Part shown: positions 18,896 to 27,285 of the stretch, in pieces
Numbering within the stretch: the first letter of the stretch is position 1
Layout: every line of letters begins with the position of its first letter
Assembly: GCA_965117025.1 (NCBI GenBank)
Contig: OZ220746.1
Location: 1,984,001-2,048,000 of the forward strand
Length of the DNA: 64,000 nucleotides
Direction of reading: 5' to 3'
Source: VXPQ01 sp965117025
GTDB lineage: Bacteria; Bacteroidota; Rhodothermia; Rhodothermales; VXPQ01
Program-made: the position numbers and the translations under genes
The notes under the pieces: model-generated
Told to the model about the DNA's origin: nothing
The model's input: only the letters and a program-made list of their open reading frames with translations
Databases searched by the model: none

Positions 18896-19693
18896 ATGAC
18901 GACCACCACGCCACAGATTCGATCCGCAACAGGGAGCGCTTCTGCTCCTTTCCTGCGCTCCTGGGGCAAACTCACGGTCGTAAAGATGAAGCTGTTCCTG
19001 CGCGAGCCGATCGCGCTGTTCTTCAATCTGTGCTTTCCGGTACTGCTGCTACTGCTCTTCGGCGTTATATGGGGGAACGAACCGGATGGCTATTTGAGCC
19101 AGGATTTCGGCTATATCGACATGGCGACGCCGGCGTTGGTCGGGCTGATTATCGCCACAGTCGCATTCATGACGATTCCCGTGGCCACGGCGGGCGACAG
19201 GGAGCAGAAGCTCCTGCGGCGCTATCAGGTTACGCCCATGCGTCCGATCGTCTATTTCGCCGCGGACGTGAGCGTGTACTTCGGGGTGGCGCTGGTGGGC
19301 ACGGCTTTGTTGATCCTGACGGCGAAACTGGGCTTCGGGCTGCGCTTCGGTGGCGACTGGGCTGCTGTGCTGGCCGGATTTACCCTGAGTCTTCTGGCGT
19401 TTATTTCGCTTGGATACATCATCGCCAGCTTGGCGCCCACCAGTAAACTGGCCCAGATAGCCGGGATGGTGGCGTTCTTCCCGATGATGTTTCTTTCCGG
19501 CATGGCCATACCCCTGATGGCTATGCCGCCGGGCGTCCAGGCCTTTGCCAACTGGCTGCCCCTGACCCATGTGGTGCATCTGTTGCAGGACATATGGCTC
19601 GACGGCGCCTGGAACAACCTGTCCGGCCTGATCCTGCTGGGCGTGCTGGCCGTCGGCACGGCCGTCTCCACGGCGACGTTTCGGTGGGAGTAG
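18896..19693 (+). CDS. ABC-2 type exporter, permease subunit
   Basis: 265 residues with about six hydrophobic segments, among them IALFFNLCFPVLLLLLFGVIW, VGLIIATVAFMTIPV, the TALLILTAK helix and FPMMFLSGMAIPL. The MAFFPMMFLSG region and the conserved fold match ABC-2 membrane proteins partnered with DrrA-type ATPases. It starts at ATG 18896 after an N-terminal cytoplasmic tail of ~30 residues, and is followed convergently by the AraC regulator. Confidence 0.9.
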   Translation: MTTTTPQIRSATGSASAPFLRSWGKLTVVKMKLFLREPIALFFNLCFPVLLLLLFGVIWGNEPDGYLSQDFGYIDMATPALVGLIIATVAFMTIPVATAGDREQKLLRRYQVTPMRPIVYFAADVSVYFGVALVGTALLILTAKLGFGLRFGGDWAAVLAGFTLSLLAFISLGYIIASLAPTSKLAQIAGMVAFFPMMFLSGMAIPLMAMPPGVQAFANWLPLTHVVHLLQDIWLDGAWNNLSGLILLGVLAVGTAVSTATFRWE

Positions 19694-19704
19694 GGGGGCG
19701 CTCA

Positions 19705-20196
19705 TCACCGCACCTCGCTACGCATACCCCAAATATCCGACGGTTTGCAGCCCAGGTATTTACGACAAGCCCGATAGAAACTGGGGTAAGAGGGGAATCC
19801 GACCTTGTATGCCAGTTCCGTTATATAATAGCCATTACTATTATTATCGAGTATGCGCCGGGCCACCTGGATACGCGCCCATTCTATGTATTTTCCAGGG
19901 GTTCTCCGCACATTGCCGCTTAACGTAACTTCGCTTGCAAATCGTTCATGGAATGCATGGGTCCGAATATGGCATTTCGTAATTACCTGCTGTACGGACA
20001 GGGAGGGCGATAATAGATTTTCATGGATATAATCGAGCGCGAGCAGGATATCAACCTTTTCTACACGTGCTGCGTCCGTTTTAAGAAATGCTTTGTACGC
20101 TTTTTCTATTATGACATTTTCAAATGATTCCTTGTCGTTTTTCTGCGAATCCAAAACCTGGATGTGGTCAAGGCGAGTTAAATATTCCGGGATCAT
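19705..20196 (-). CDS. AraC-family transcriptional regulator (short)
   Basis: 163 residues. The C-terminal ~110 residues are a double helix-turn-helix AraC domain: VDILLALDYIHENL, SVQQVITKCHIRTHAFHERF, then ITELAYKVGFPSYPSFYRACRKYLG. The N-terminal ~55 residues are too short for a full cupin sensor domain, so the gene may be truncated or simply a DNA-binding-only member. It ends 12 bases from the exporter permease, convergent to it, and may regulate the exporter. No clear promoter is seen. Confidence 0.85.
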   Translation of the reverse strand: MIPEYLTRLDHIQVLDSQKNDKESFENVIIEKAYKAFLKTDAARVEKVDILLALDYIHENLLSPSLSVQQVITKCHIRTHAFHERFASEVTLSGNVRRTPGKYIEWARIQVARRILDNNSNGYYITELAYKVGFPSYPSFYRACRKYLGCKPSDIWGMRSEVR

Positions 20197-20297
20197 GTCG
20201 CTTGGTAGTGTCTTTAGCGCTCAAGCATCGTTTCCAGCTGTTTTATGCCGGAGCCGATGTCGGCTTTCGCCCTTGGTGTTTTGATGACGGATCAGAG

Positions 20298-20912
20298 CTA
20301 TTCGGACATCTCCTTCGCCGCCGTACTGATAACGTGGCGAGCCTCTTCAGGCATATACTCACCTTCACCAGTTGAGACCAGCCATGCCTCGGCGTTCGCT
20401 ACTGCTTCTTCAGAAGCCTTGTTGATCTCCTCATCCGTCCAGTGCCCTTCGAGCGCCTCTAAAGCCTCGGAGATTGCATCTGCATGGGGCGAACGGTACT
20501 TGATGAGTATGTCGGTGTGCCAGGCTATAGCATCCGGATCAGCGTTCTCATCCTGCATGAGGTAGCGAAGCGCGTTATGGGATACTTCCTGAGCAGCCGA
20601 AGGATAGAACGCCTCCTCTTTGGCAGAGGCGATAATATCCCGTGCCTGCTCATCGAACTCATCTGCCGGGATAGCACCGGTTCTGTAGCTCTGAATCACG
20701 CCGAGAAGTGGTTCAGCCACAACCTCGAAGTATCTTTCAGCGTCAGCCTGGGTATCGCCGTCAGGCACTACATAAGACCCGGGAGCCGAGTATGTGATCA
20801 CCATCGGCTCACTTATCTTGAAAGTCTGCGCGGTTTCTTGCGTGGTTGTCTCCTGACATCCAGTGGCGAAAGCCAGAACAGCTATGGCAACAATAGCAAA
20901 TGGTGTTTTCAT
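20298..20912 (-). CDS. Lipoprotein, cassette copy A
   Basis: 204 residues. The N-terminus is a lipoprotein signal (hydrophobic stretch ending FATGC, Cys19). The mature part is acidic and helical (EVVAEPLLGVIQSYRTG, AQEVSHNALRYLMQD). No catalytic motif is recognisable. It is nearly identical, in protein and DNA, to the gene at 22378-22995. It lies 27 bases downstream of the anti-sigma gene and is probably its co-transcribed third gene. I infer an envelope protein controlled by the ECF sigma factor. Confidence 0.8.
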   Translation of the reverse strand: MKTPFAIVAIAVLAFATGCQETTTQETAQTFKISEPMVITYSAPGSYVVPDGDTQADAERYFEVVAEPLLGVIQSYRTGAIPADEFDEQARDIIASAKEEAFYPSAAQEVSHNALRYLMQDENADPDAIAWHTDILIKYRSPHADAISEALEALEGHWTDEEINKASEEAVANAEAWLVSTGEGEYMPEEARHVISTAAKEMSE

Positions 20913-20939
20913 CTTGGATCCCCCTGGTTTTGGTGAATC

Positions 20940-21398
20940 TCAACAATTTGCTTGAGGCCCATAACCGGACGACACCAGCTCACCGTCACGGTACACACGG
21001 AAGAATGAGCCTTCGCTGTTTTCGTAGTTCCTGTAGCTGACAGTACCATCTCTATTATCGTAACCGCGAACGGAGCATTCGTGCCGCAAGGCCAGCCCTA
21101 TAGCAACTATGCCCACTACGGCCGCGGCGCTGGCAGACAGCACGACCCAGCGCCGGCGGACGAGACGAAGCAGCGGTCGTGCCGGGATCCTTCCCTTCCG
21201 GTTTTCGCGAGGCTTGGCCCGGACATGGGCGCTGAGAAATGCTCCTACCCGGTCGCGTCGATCTTCATCGATGCCGGGCCACATGGGATCGTCCCGGACG
21301 GTTTCCCAGGTCGCTGCGAGTTCGGAACGTTCGTCTTCTTGGAGCGGCTCGAGGGCGTCCCGAACCGGATCGGAGGACGGGGATTTGTGCGCTGTCAT
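20940..21398 (-). CDS. Anti-sigma factor, single-pass, with small cysteine-containing ectodomain
   Basis: 152 residues from ATG 21398, which overlaps the sigma-factor stop by 4 bases. The cytoplasmic N-terminus (~residues 1-85) is charged, includes SELAATWETVRDDP and probably binds the sigma factor. One TM segment follows (VVLSASAAAVVGIVAIGLAL, ~91-110). The short external domain of ~45 residues has the motif SFFRVYRDGELVSSGYGPQ and two cysteines. That ectodomain is closely similar to the mature small secreted protein at 23053-23265. A family name (FecR-like or otherwise) is not certain; the role follows from gene order, coupling and topology. Confidence 0.75.
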   Translation of the reverse strand: MTAHKSPSSDPVRDALEPLQEDERSELAATWETVRDDPMWPGIDEDRRDRVGAFLSAHVRAKPRENRKGRIPARPLLRLVRRRWVVLSASAAAVVGIVAIGLALRHECSVRGYDNRDGTVSYRNYENSEGSFFRVYRDGELVSSGYGPQANC

Positions 21399-22000
21399 GG
21401 CATGTATTCGTTTAATCCATAGGCCTGGATCTTGCCGCGAAGAAACCGAAGTCCTTCCACCAGGTGGTTGTTGACGGTCTTGCCGGAGATCGCCAGAACA
21501 TCGGCTATCTCCCGGTGGGACATGCATCCGACACGGCTCAACTGAAACACTTCCCGGCGGCGTGGCGGCATCTCCGAGATCCACTGCTGGATGAGCCGAT
21601 CCAACTCCTGCCCGATGTAGTTCGATTCAGGCGTTTCACGCAAGGGCGGTTCCTGATCCAACGCCACTTCGCTGCGGGTGCGCCTCGTGCGATGCACCTT
21701 ATAGGCCAGGTTTCTCACAACCCGAAACAGCCAGGCCTTGACCGATTGCTCGGGATCGAGCTCCGCCCGTTTATGCCAGAGCTTGAGAAACGCTTCCTGT
21801 ACGATATCATAGATCATGTCCTCGTCTCGCGTCAACATCCAGGCATAGCGTAGCAGGGGCTCGGACAACGCCTTATAGAGCGCGTCAAAGGCATCAGCGT
21901 TCGAGTGTCGCAGAGCCAGCAGCCATTGCTTTTGATGCTGATCGAACGGTATTTCCCCCCTCGGCAACGCATCGTTCCGCGTCAATGACCGTTCATCCAT
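21395..22000 (-). CDS. ECF RNA polymerase sigma factor
   Basis: 201 residues. Region 2 is present (ALSEPLLRYAWMLTRDEDMIYDIVQEAFLKLW), as is region 4 (MPPRRREVFQLSRVGCMSHREIADVLAISGKTVNNHL). There is no region 1.1 or 3, so this is an extracytoplasmic-function sigma factor. It directs RNA polymerase to an envelope-response regulon and is expected to be held by the anti-sigma protein encoded next, whose start overlaps its stop. Such pairs usually autoregulate; I could not identify the promoter. Confidence 0.93.
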   Translation of the reverse strand: MDERSLTRNDALPRGEIPFDQHQKQWLLALRHSNADAFDALYKALSEPLLRYAWMLTRDEDMIYDIVQEAFLKLWHKRAELDPEQSVKAWLFRVVRNLAYKVHRTRRTRSEVALDQEPPLRETPESNYIGQELDRLIQQWISEMPPRRREVFQLSRVGCMSHREIADVLAISGKTVNNHLVEGLRFLRGKIQAYGLNEYMP

Positions 22001-22315
22001 GTTGTCGATGCACGTGTTTTGTTATCAAGTGGTTACGTCTCACGCACGCCACCAGAGTTCGAACAAGGGAGGACGAGCCACAATGGAAGGCTCGCATGTA
22101 TTATAATCCGGAAGAGGCCTGTAGTACCTATTCTCGACAGAAAAAAAACCGCTTCACCTGTGGATCGTTCGGTGCGCGGCCCTGTTGAAGCGGCTTTTCC
22201 GAGATTATTTCGGCGTTGAATCCAGGAATAAAAAAACGGGGAATTGTATACGAAAGCGCCGGAACGGGGAAACGAGAATATCCGGGATAATCCGGGAAGA
22301 TGTGGGATGGACTAC
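22001..22315. other. Intergenic region upstream of the ECF sigma gene
   Basis: No convincing gene. It must hold the sigma gene promoter, on the minus strand, but no consensus could be fixed by eye. The short open frames here lack protein-like composition. Confidence 0.5.
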
Positions 22316-22360
22316 AAAGAAAAAGGCCCCGCCGGACGAACCAGCGGGGCCTTTTTCTTT
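22316..22360 (-). terminator. Strong bidirectional rho-independent terminator
   Basis: A perfect 17-bp inverted repeat (AAAGAAAAAGGCCCCGC / GCGGGGCCTTTTTCTTT) encloses an 11-base loop. On the minus strand it lies 18 bases after the stop of the lipoprotein copy B gene and ends in a T-rich run. The equivalent position after copy A has no such structure. Confidence 0.92.
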
Positions 22361-22377
22361 TGATGACGGATCAGGAA

Positions 22378-22995
22378 CTACTCGGACATCTCCTTCACCG
22401 CCGTACTGATAACGTGGCGAGCCTCTTCAGGCATATGCTCACGTTCATCGGTTGAGACCAGCCATGCTTCAGCGTTCGCAACGGTTTCTTCAGAAGCCTT
22501 GTTGATCTTCTCATCCGTCCAGTGGCCTTCAAGCGCCTCTAAAGCCTCGGAGATTGCATCTGCATGAGGCGAACGGTACTTGATGAGTATGTCGGTGTGC
22601 CAGGCTATAGCATCCGGATCAGCGTTCTCATCCTGCATGAGGTAACGAAGCGCGTTATGGGATACTTCCTGAGCAGCCGAAGGATAGAACGCCTCCTCTT
22701 TGGCGGAGGCGATAATATCCCGCGCCTGCTCATCGAACTCATCTGCCGGGATAGCACCGGTTCTGTAGCTCTGAATCACGCCGAAAAGCGGTTCAGCCAC
22801 GACCTCGAAGTATCTCTCAGCGTCAGCCTGGGTATCGCCGTCAGGCACTACATAAGACCCGGGAGCCGAGTATGTAATGGCCATCGGCTCACTTATCCTG
22901 AAGGAGGTCTGCGTGGCTTCTTGTGTGGTTGTCTCCTGACATCCAGTGGCGAAAGCCAGAACAGCTATGGCAAGGATAGCAAATTGGAATTTCAT
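22378..22995 (-). CDS. Lipoprotein, cassette copy B
   Basis: 205 residues, nearly identical to copy A at 20298-20912; most differences are at the signal peptide and in a few surface residues (LLGV/LFGV, GEGEYM/DEREHM). It has the same lipobox-like FATGC. It lies 57 bases downstream of the small secreted-protein gene and is followed by a strong terminator, so those two genes form a transcription unit. Function unknown. Confidence 0.8.
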   Translation of the reverse strand: MKFQFAILAIAVLAFATGCQETTTQEATQTSFRISEPMAITYSAPGSYVVPDGDTQADAERYFEVVAEPLFGVIQSYRTGAIPADEFDEQARDIIASAKEEAFYPSAAQEVSHNALRYLMQDENADPDAIAWHTDILIKYRSPHADAISEALEALEGHWTDEKINKASEETVANAEAWLVSTDEREHMPEEARHVISTAVKEMSE

Positions 22996-23052
22996 TTTGT
23001 TTATCTCGTTTGTTTTGTGTTGGGGGTATACCTATTTATAAAACAGGTATTC

Positions 23053-23265
23053 TTAACAACTTCCTTGAGGCCCATAGCCGGACCACACCTGCTCACCGTC
23101 ACAGTACACACGGAAGAATGAACTTTCGCTGTTTTCGTGGTTCCATCCGTAGGCCACACAGCCGTTTCCGTAGTTGTACGAACAGTCCGGCGGTCTTGCC
23201 GCTTCAGCGACAAGAGGAATGCCCATAAACAAGACTGTAGTCAATATGAGAAAAAACCGCTTCAT
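23053..23265 (-). CDS. Small secreted cysteine-containing protein resembling the anti-sigma ectodomain
   Basis: 70 residues from ATG 23265, with GAGG about six bases upstream. The signal peptide is MKRFFLILTTVLFMGIPLV-AEA. The mature ~45 residues hold four cysteines and SSFFRVYCDGEQVWSGYGPQ, which aligns with the external domain of the anti-sigma factor at 20940-21398 over nearly the whole length. The DNA is also related, so this is a copy of the ectodomain placed behind a signal peptide. I infer a secreted competitor, ligand or decoy in the sigma pathway. The 55-bp tandem repeats lie ~110 bases upstream. Confidence 0.7.
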   Translation of the reverse strand: MKRFFLILTTVLFMGIPLVAEAARPPDCSYNYGNGCVAYGWNHENSESSFFRVYCDGEQVWSGYGPQGSC

Positions 23266-23375
23266 GATAATTGCCTCTATTGGGGGTTTGTGATACATCC
23301 CCGAGGAACGTATTGCCTCAGGACTTCGGTGCATATAGTAGAGGCGTTGGTGTAAAAAATCAAATTGCTCCGTCC

Positions 23376-23586
23376 AAGAAAGTATGTATTGGATATGGGT
23401 ACGATTTAGGAGTTTTTGATAACTATTTATAAGAAATTATATATCGAATTTTGTTATGGCTTAGGAGTTTTTGATAACTCTTTGCAAGAGGCATGTATCA
23501 GGTTCTGCTACGATTTAGGAGTTATTGACAACTATTTGCAAGAAAGTATGTATCGGATATGGGTACGATTTAGGAGTTTTTGACAT
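23376..23586. repeat. Four tandem ~55-bp AT-rich repeats
   Basis: Units start at 23376, 23431, 23486 and 23540 (the last incomplete). All share TTAGGAGTTTTTGATAACTATTTGC-like cores at 23406, 23461, 23515 and 23570. Units 1 and 4 are nearly identical to each other; units 2 and 3 are diverged. They lie between the divergent side of the secreted-protein gene and the 3' end of the XRE/ImmA gene. The spacing is close to five helical turns. Confidence 0.85.
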
Positions 23587-23721
23587 AAGAAATCCGCAAA
23601 AACCGGACGATCCGGATACAGGGCAATCGAAAAGCAGTCTCCAGGAGCGATCCATGTTCGAGATCGATGAGGACGGAGACATCCGAAACCAGCACCGTCA
23701 TTATGTTTACTCATTCATCGA

Positions 23722-24789
23722 TTAATTTGATGGAGGTTCTGCCATTTGCCGGTGTAATTCATGCACCGATATACCCAGCAATTCGGCCGCTTTAGGTTCT
23801 GACACCGCATCTTCGGATAGGGCGCGAAAGCACAAGCGTTCGAAACGTTGCGGCTTTTCACGTTGCAATGGAAATGGCTCTTCGTAAGGCGGGCTGCGCC
23901 ATCCGCGGCGGGAAAAATCCCGGAAGAGTCTGCGGAACAACGTGTCGTTAAAGACGCCGAGGTCCCTGCATCTGTACGTAAGAGCCTGCACGCTTACGCC
24001 GAAAAGGTTCTTGAGGGCGAAAAGCTCGCTGTAACCTATGGAGTGGCGATGCTTGCCTACGGCAGCCCATACCATTTCTGCCGGCATGAGGAATGCTCCC
24101 GCAAAGCGATGCGCAGCCTTTTCCTCATCCATAGCAGGGGCTACATCCAGCATCAGGTGCCCGAGTTCATGGGCAATGGTAAAGCGTTGCCGCTCGCCGC
24201 ACTCCTGACCGTTTACGACAATCACGGATACGATATCTTCGTTTGCCTGGCGTACGCGAGCCGTCAGCCCGGCTATATTATTCGTGAGGTCTATCGACAA
24301 CACCTTAATTCCGTGTTCCTCCAAAAGCCCTGTGAGGTTCGGGATAGGGTCCAGTCCAAGATTCCAGGCGTTGCGCAAAAGATGCGCAGCCCGATCGGCT
24401 TCCCATAGATCGTTGACGACAGGGTAGGGGGCTTCGCGCGGTTTGTCCCAGTCCAAGCCCGGCAGACCAAGGATGTTTTCGATTGTAAGGTAGTGCTCAA
24501 GATCATGCAGGATGGTGGCCTCGACGCGCGCGACTTCGCGCTTCTTTGTGATTTTCTTTTTGCGAAAATCAATGCTCTCCACCGTCATGTCCTGGGTTCC
24601 AACCAGGTAATCCAAAGAGACGTCGAGTGCGGCGGCAAGGGCAAGGAGAACATCCGAACCTGGCGTGGTCACATCACGCTCGTAGTAGCTGATTGCCTGA
24701 GCGCTCACGAGGTTTCCGATTTTGTCCGACAGGCCGCGCAGCGAAAGCCCCGCTGCGGCGCGGGCGATTTTGAGTCGTTGTCCTATCAC
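23722..24789 (-). CDS. XRE-family regulator with ImmA/IrrE-type M78 metallopeptidase domain
   Basis: 355 residues. An N-terminal helix-turn-helix domain (1-65: GLSLRGLSDKIG, SAQAISYYERD) is joined to an M78 metallopeptidase domain with zinc motif HELGH at 207-211 and downstream AGAFLMPAEMV. The C-terminal ~70 residues contain LSEDAVSEPKAAELLGIS, a second HTH-like segment. Such fusions are typically repressors that respond to stress or DNA damage. The gene has a clear minus-strand promoter overlapped by TTTACAAA repeats (24816-24889), which suggests autoregulation. It is monocistronic in this window. No partner toxin is visible. Confidence 0.9.
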   Translation of the reverse strand: MIGQRLKIARAAAGLSLRGLSDKIGNLVSAQAISYYERDVTTPGSDVLLALAAALDVSLDYLVGTQDMTVESIDFRKKKITKKREVARVEATILHDLEHYLTIENILGLPGLDWDKPREAPYPVVNDLWEADRAAHLLRNAWNLGLDPIPNLTGLLEEHGIKVLSIDLTNNIAGLTARVRQANEDIVSVIVVNGQECGERQRFTIAHELGHLMLDVAPAMDEEKAAHRFAGAFLMPAEMVWAAVGKHRHSIGYSELFALKNLFGVSVQALTYRCRDLGVFNDTLFRRLFRDFSRRGWRSPPYEEPFPLQREKPQRFERLCFRALSEDAVSEPKAAELLGISVHELHRQMAEPPSN

Positions 24790-24815
24790 GGGTGGCGCCT
24801 GGTCTGTGACGGAGG

Positions 24816-24889
24816 TTTACAAATATATCAATATTTTATACTTTTGTAAAGTATATAATTAAGTAACTATCTAAATATTCCTTTACAAA
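24816..24889 (-). promoter_or_regulatory. Promoter and candidate operators of the XRE/ImmA gene
   Basis: On the minus strand TTTACA (24850-24845), 17 bases, then TATATT (24827-24822) form a sigma-70-like promoter ~33 bases before the ATG. TTTACAAA occurs three times: 24816-24823 and 24882-24889 in one orientation and 24843-24850 inverted, the last covering the -35 box. Confidence 0.65.
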
Positions 24890-24938
24890 TCCTGAAAAAT
24901 GAATTATAACAAGAACTTGCTCATGTGCCTGCCGGGGC

Positions 24939-25193
24939 GTGCGGTGGATAACCGGGACTGTGCGCCGTCTCCTCTTTAGAGCCGGCTCCGGCACGCAGCA
25001 GGAAGAAAAGGAAGCCAATCAATTTGCGGCGGCGCTCCTCATGCCCGCCGATCAGGTCCGGGCAGCGGTCGCGGAACAACCCTTCGATCCAACCCGCGAC
25101 GACGAACTGCCGAACCTTGCCCGGCGCTTCAAGGTGAGTCCTCAGGCCATGACCACGCGCCTGATCCATCTCGGACTTATCTCGGATGTCTGA
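24939..25193 (+). pseudogene. Truncated ImmA/IrrE (M78) fragment
   Basis: 84 codons carrying the segment that follows the zinc motif in M78 proteins: EEKEANQFAAALLMPADQVR, then an HTH-like FKVSPQAMTTRLIHLGLI. The HExxH motif and everything upstream are missing, so it cannot be an active peptidase. It is a different subfamily from the intact 23722-24789 gene and is probably the 3' remnant of a second such gene. Confidence 0.6.
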
Positions 25194-25273
25194 AGCCGCT
25201 GGGCCTGTTGCTTCGCCGTGCTCTGAAGATATTTCCGTACAGCCAAGCGAAATCTTTGGGATAACCGATGGCC

Positions 25274-26476
25274 TCACCACTGACTATCCCTTTCCGCGTA
25301 CAGGTCCTCAGGCAGTCTGTAGCTTATCCCCGCCGCATCGAACGCGGAGGCTTCAAGCAGAGAGGTGAACTGCGAAAAACTGTCGTTGCGGTTACGTTTC
25401 GGGAATAGACGGTTCATCGTTTGGGAATAACGCGATTGAAACCGAAACCATTGCAATACCCCAAAGATCTGGGTCGAAGGATACTTCAGTTCATCGGCCA
25501 GCGTATTCCCGATAAGCGCTCGAGATACACGGTACACATACCCTGCCAAATCACGACGAGCGAGGGGATCCGTGATGCCTATCACCAACGGAGCGGAATT
25601 GATCAGAGAATTCGCCATGGCAATGGCCTCCGGCTCACTGGTGGGCTCGCACAGGCGCCCCACATCGAACAGTTGCAATGCCTCCTCCTCGTCGCGGAAC
25701 AAGATGGTCTCGGGAACGCCCATCAAAAATCCCGAATGGCGCCAGACCTTCATGAAGCTCTTGCGTTCTTCGTCGTTGAATTCGGCGCCCAGGCTTTTCA
25801 GATGCTTCAGCAGCCTTGCCGAAAAAGCGGCAGCGGAGAATCCCATATGCGCTGCACTGATCGGTACGCCCAACTCTTCGGTACTCCACTCCTCGGACTT
25901 TTTCAGCAGGTATCTGATCTGTGCATGGACCAGCCGGACACGGATAGACAGCTTCCAGCCGTCACCGCTTCGCTCCATGCCGCCCGGCATGAATAACTCG
26001 ATCATGTGGCGGTTATTCTGTTTTAGACGCCGGACGCCGTATTCGCGCAATCGCCCCGTTGTTATGAAGGACTTGCTGATGTTCGTGGAGAAGCCTTCTA
26101 TCAGAACGCCTCCTACGAAGGCTCCGAGGACCAGCCGCGAGTTCCTGTGAAACATGCGAATGCCGGGCATATAGACGGAGGTGTCCACCCAGTCGGGCGG
26201 CGTATCGAGCTTTCTCAGGAAGTTTTGCAGCGCGGAGGGCGCATCGCGCAGAACTTGTTCTCGCGCTTCCGGGTCTTCCGTATTCAACCCCAATCTGAAG
26301 AACCGCGCTGCCGTTGCCCCGTCGAGGGAAGCCATCTGTTCGATGACCGCATCGGCGTCGGGGTCTCCGATATGCGTATGGGCGATGTAGTTGGCTGCCG
26401 CCTCCGGGTCGAGGGCCTGGGCCCTTGCATAGCCCGGGGTGTAGCAGGAAGGGATATTCGTTGGCTCGGTGCTCAT
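25274..26476 (-). CDS. MpaB/Lcp-type (DUF2236) oxygenase family protein
   Basis: 400 residues from ATG 26476. The central region has the family pattern: GVLIEGFSTNISKSFITTGRL, an RVRLVHAQIRYLL helix and, after LGVPIS, a helical bundle (AAHMGFSAAAFSARLL). The family includes latex-clearing rubber oxygenases and mpaB-type enzymes, which bind heme or iron through histidines; H in VRLVHAQ fits a conserved position. No signal peptide is seen. The substrate is unknown. The neighbouring remnant at 26529 is an FAD oxidoreductase, so a small redox cluster may have been lost here. Confidence 0.75.
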   Translation of the reverse strand: MSTEPTNIPSCYTPGYARAQALDPEAAANYIAHTHIGDPDADAVIEQMASLDGATAARFFRLGLNTEDPEAREQVLRDAPSALQNFLRKLDTPPDWVDTSVYMPGIRMFHRNSRLVLGAFVGGVLIEGFSTNISKSFITTGRLREYGVRRLKQNNRHMIELFMPGGMERSGDGWKLSIRVRLVHAQIRYLLKKSEEWSTEELGVPISAAHMGFSAAAFSARLLKHLKSLGAEFNDEERKSFMKVWRHSGFLMGVPETILFRDEEEALQLFDVGRLCEPTSEPEAIAMANSLINSAPLVIGITDPLARRDLAGYVYRVSRALIGNTLADELKYPSTQIFGVLQWFRFQSRYSQTMNRLFPKRNRNDSFSQFTSLLEASAFDAAGISYRLPEDLYAERDSQW

Positions 26477-26528
26477 CACGTGACCGATTCAATTCTTATC
26501 GACTCCGGCATGTTTTAAGGGCGGTCGC

Positions 26529-26711
26529 TTATTCGTTGTCGGACGCCAACCGCTCCGCAACCTGCCTGGCCGCGTCAATACCGCTGGCCATGGCGCCATT
26601 CACGGAAGGCACGCGCATGCAATCGCCTGCCAAAAACAGATTTGTCACCTCCTTATTGAGTTGATGACGCACCTTCTCGATTCCCCATGATAAAATGACC
26701 AGAACGTTCAC
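26529..26711 (-). pseudogene. C-terminal fragment of an FAD-dependent oxidoreductase
   Basis: 60 codons containing NLFLAGDCMRVPSVNGAMASG followed by IDAARQVAERL. This is the C-terminal FAD-contact motif of amine oxidase/phytoene-desaturase-like enzymes. Nothing resembling the Rossmann nucleotide-binding N-terminus is found upstream, so only the 3' end survives. Confidence 0.7.
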
Positions 26712-27285
26712 AGGAATAAATCCGCACGGTGGTCTGCCGGTACTTCAATGGGGGATGTTGCGGTGCCCCCTTGTGTCTGGGCTTTCACGCGGGAGCACCG
26801 CGCCCTAATCGGTCTTTGACGAGGCCTTGTATCAGAGAGACTTCCGATTAGAGGTATGGCTACTTCTTGCGCACCGCCGGATCCGGCGGTTTTGCGGGTC
26901 AGGTTTCTTCTTTATGATGTCAGGGAGTTGTTTTCAACGCAATGACATGTTCGTATATAAGCCGCTTGTTTTTTCCAAGGAGTACATCCTTCGTGCAGCC
27001 CCGTGTAATAAAATTGTACGCAAATGATTGTGTAGATTACATAGTCAATAGAGATTAGTTGGTGTTATTTTGGTGTGTATTTATCGCTATCACCCAATGG
27101 AGAGTTATGCTCCAAACAACGTATACGCTATGCCCAACAGCGACCGACTACGAATTACATGAATCATTGCGACCACCCATGCTGCAACGCGGGTGAGCCC
27201 GGATTGCCCGTAGCCTGACGCACGCTGCGTGGGACTCAACGCCTGTCGCGGAACCCCGTCACCGTCAGCCGGGTCTTTGATTTCC
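26712..27285. other. Long intergenic region with an 18-bp palindrome
   Basis: No credible gene in 574 bases. A perfect palindrome (ACCGCCGGATCCGGCGGT) lies at 26873-26890, followed by TTTGCGGG. A GTATATAAGCC sequence at ~26954 resembles the short interspersed repeat. The presumed promoter of the downstream threonine dehydratase gene was not identifiable. Confidence 0.5.

Noticed and set aside
18783..18899. 38-codon frame between ABC ATPase and permease
   Set aside because: Overlaps both genes' ends, lacks a ribosome-binding site and any recognisable feature.
23376..23586. CRISPR array
   Set aside because: Units are contiguous and entirely similar; there are no unique spacers and no cas genes.
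23525..23725. 66-codon plus-strand frame
   Set aside because: It starts within the tandem repeats and overlaps the 3' end of the XRE/ImmA gene.
26827..27027. 66-codon plus-strand gene
   Set aside because: Composition not protein-like, no ribosome-binding site, spans a palindrome.
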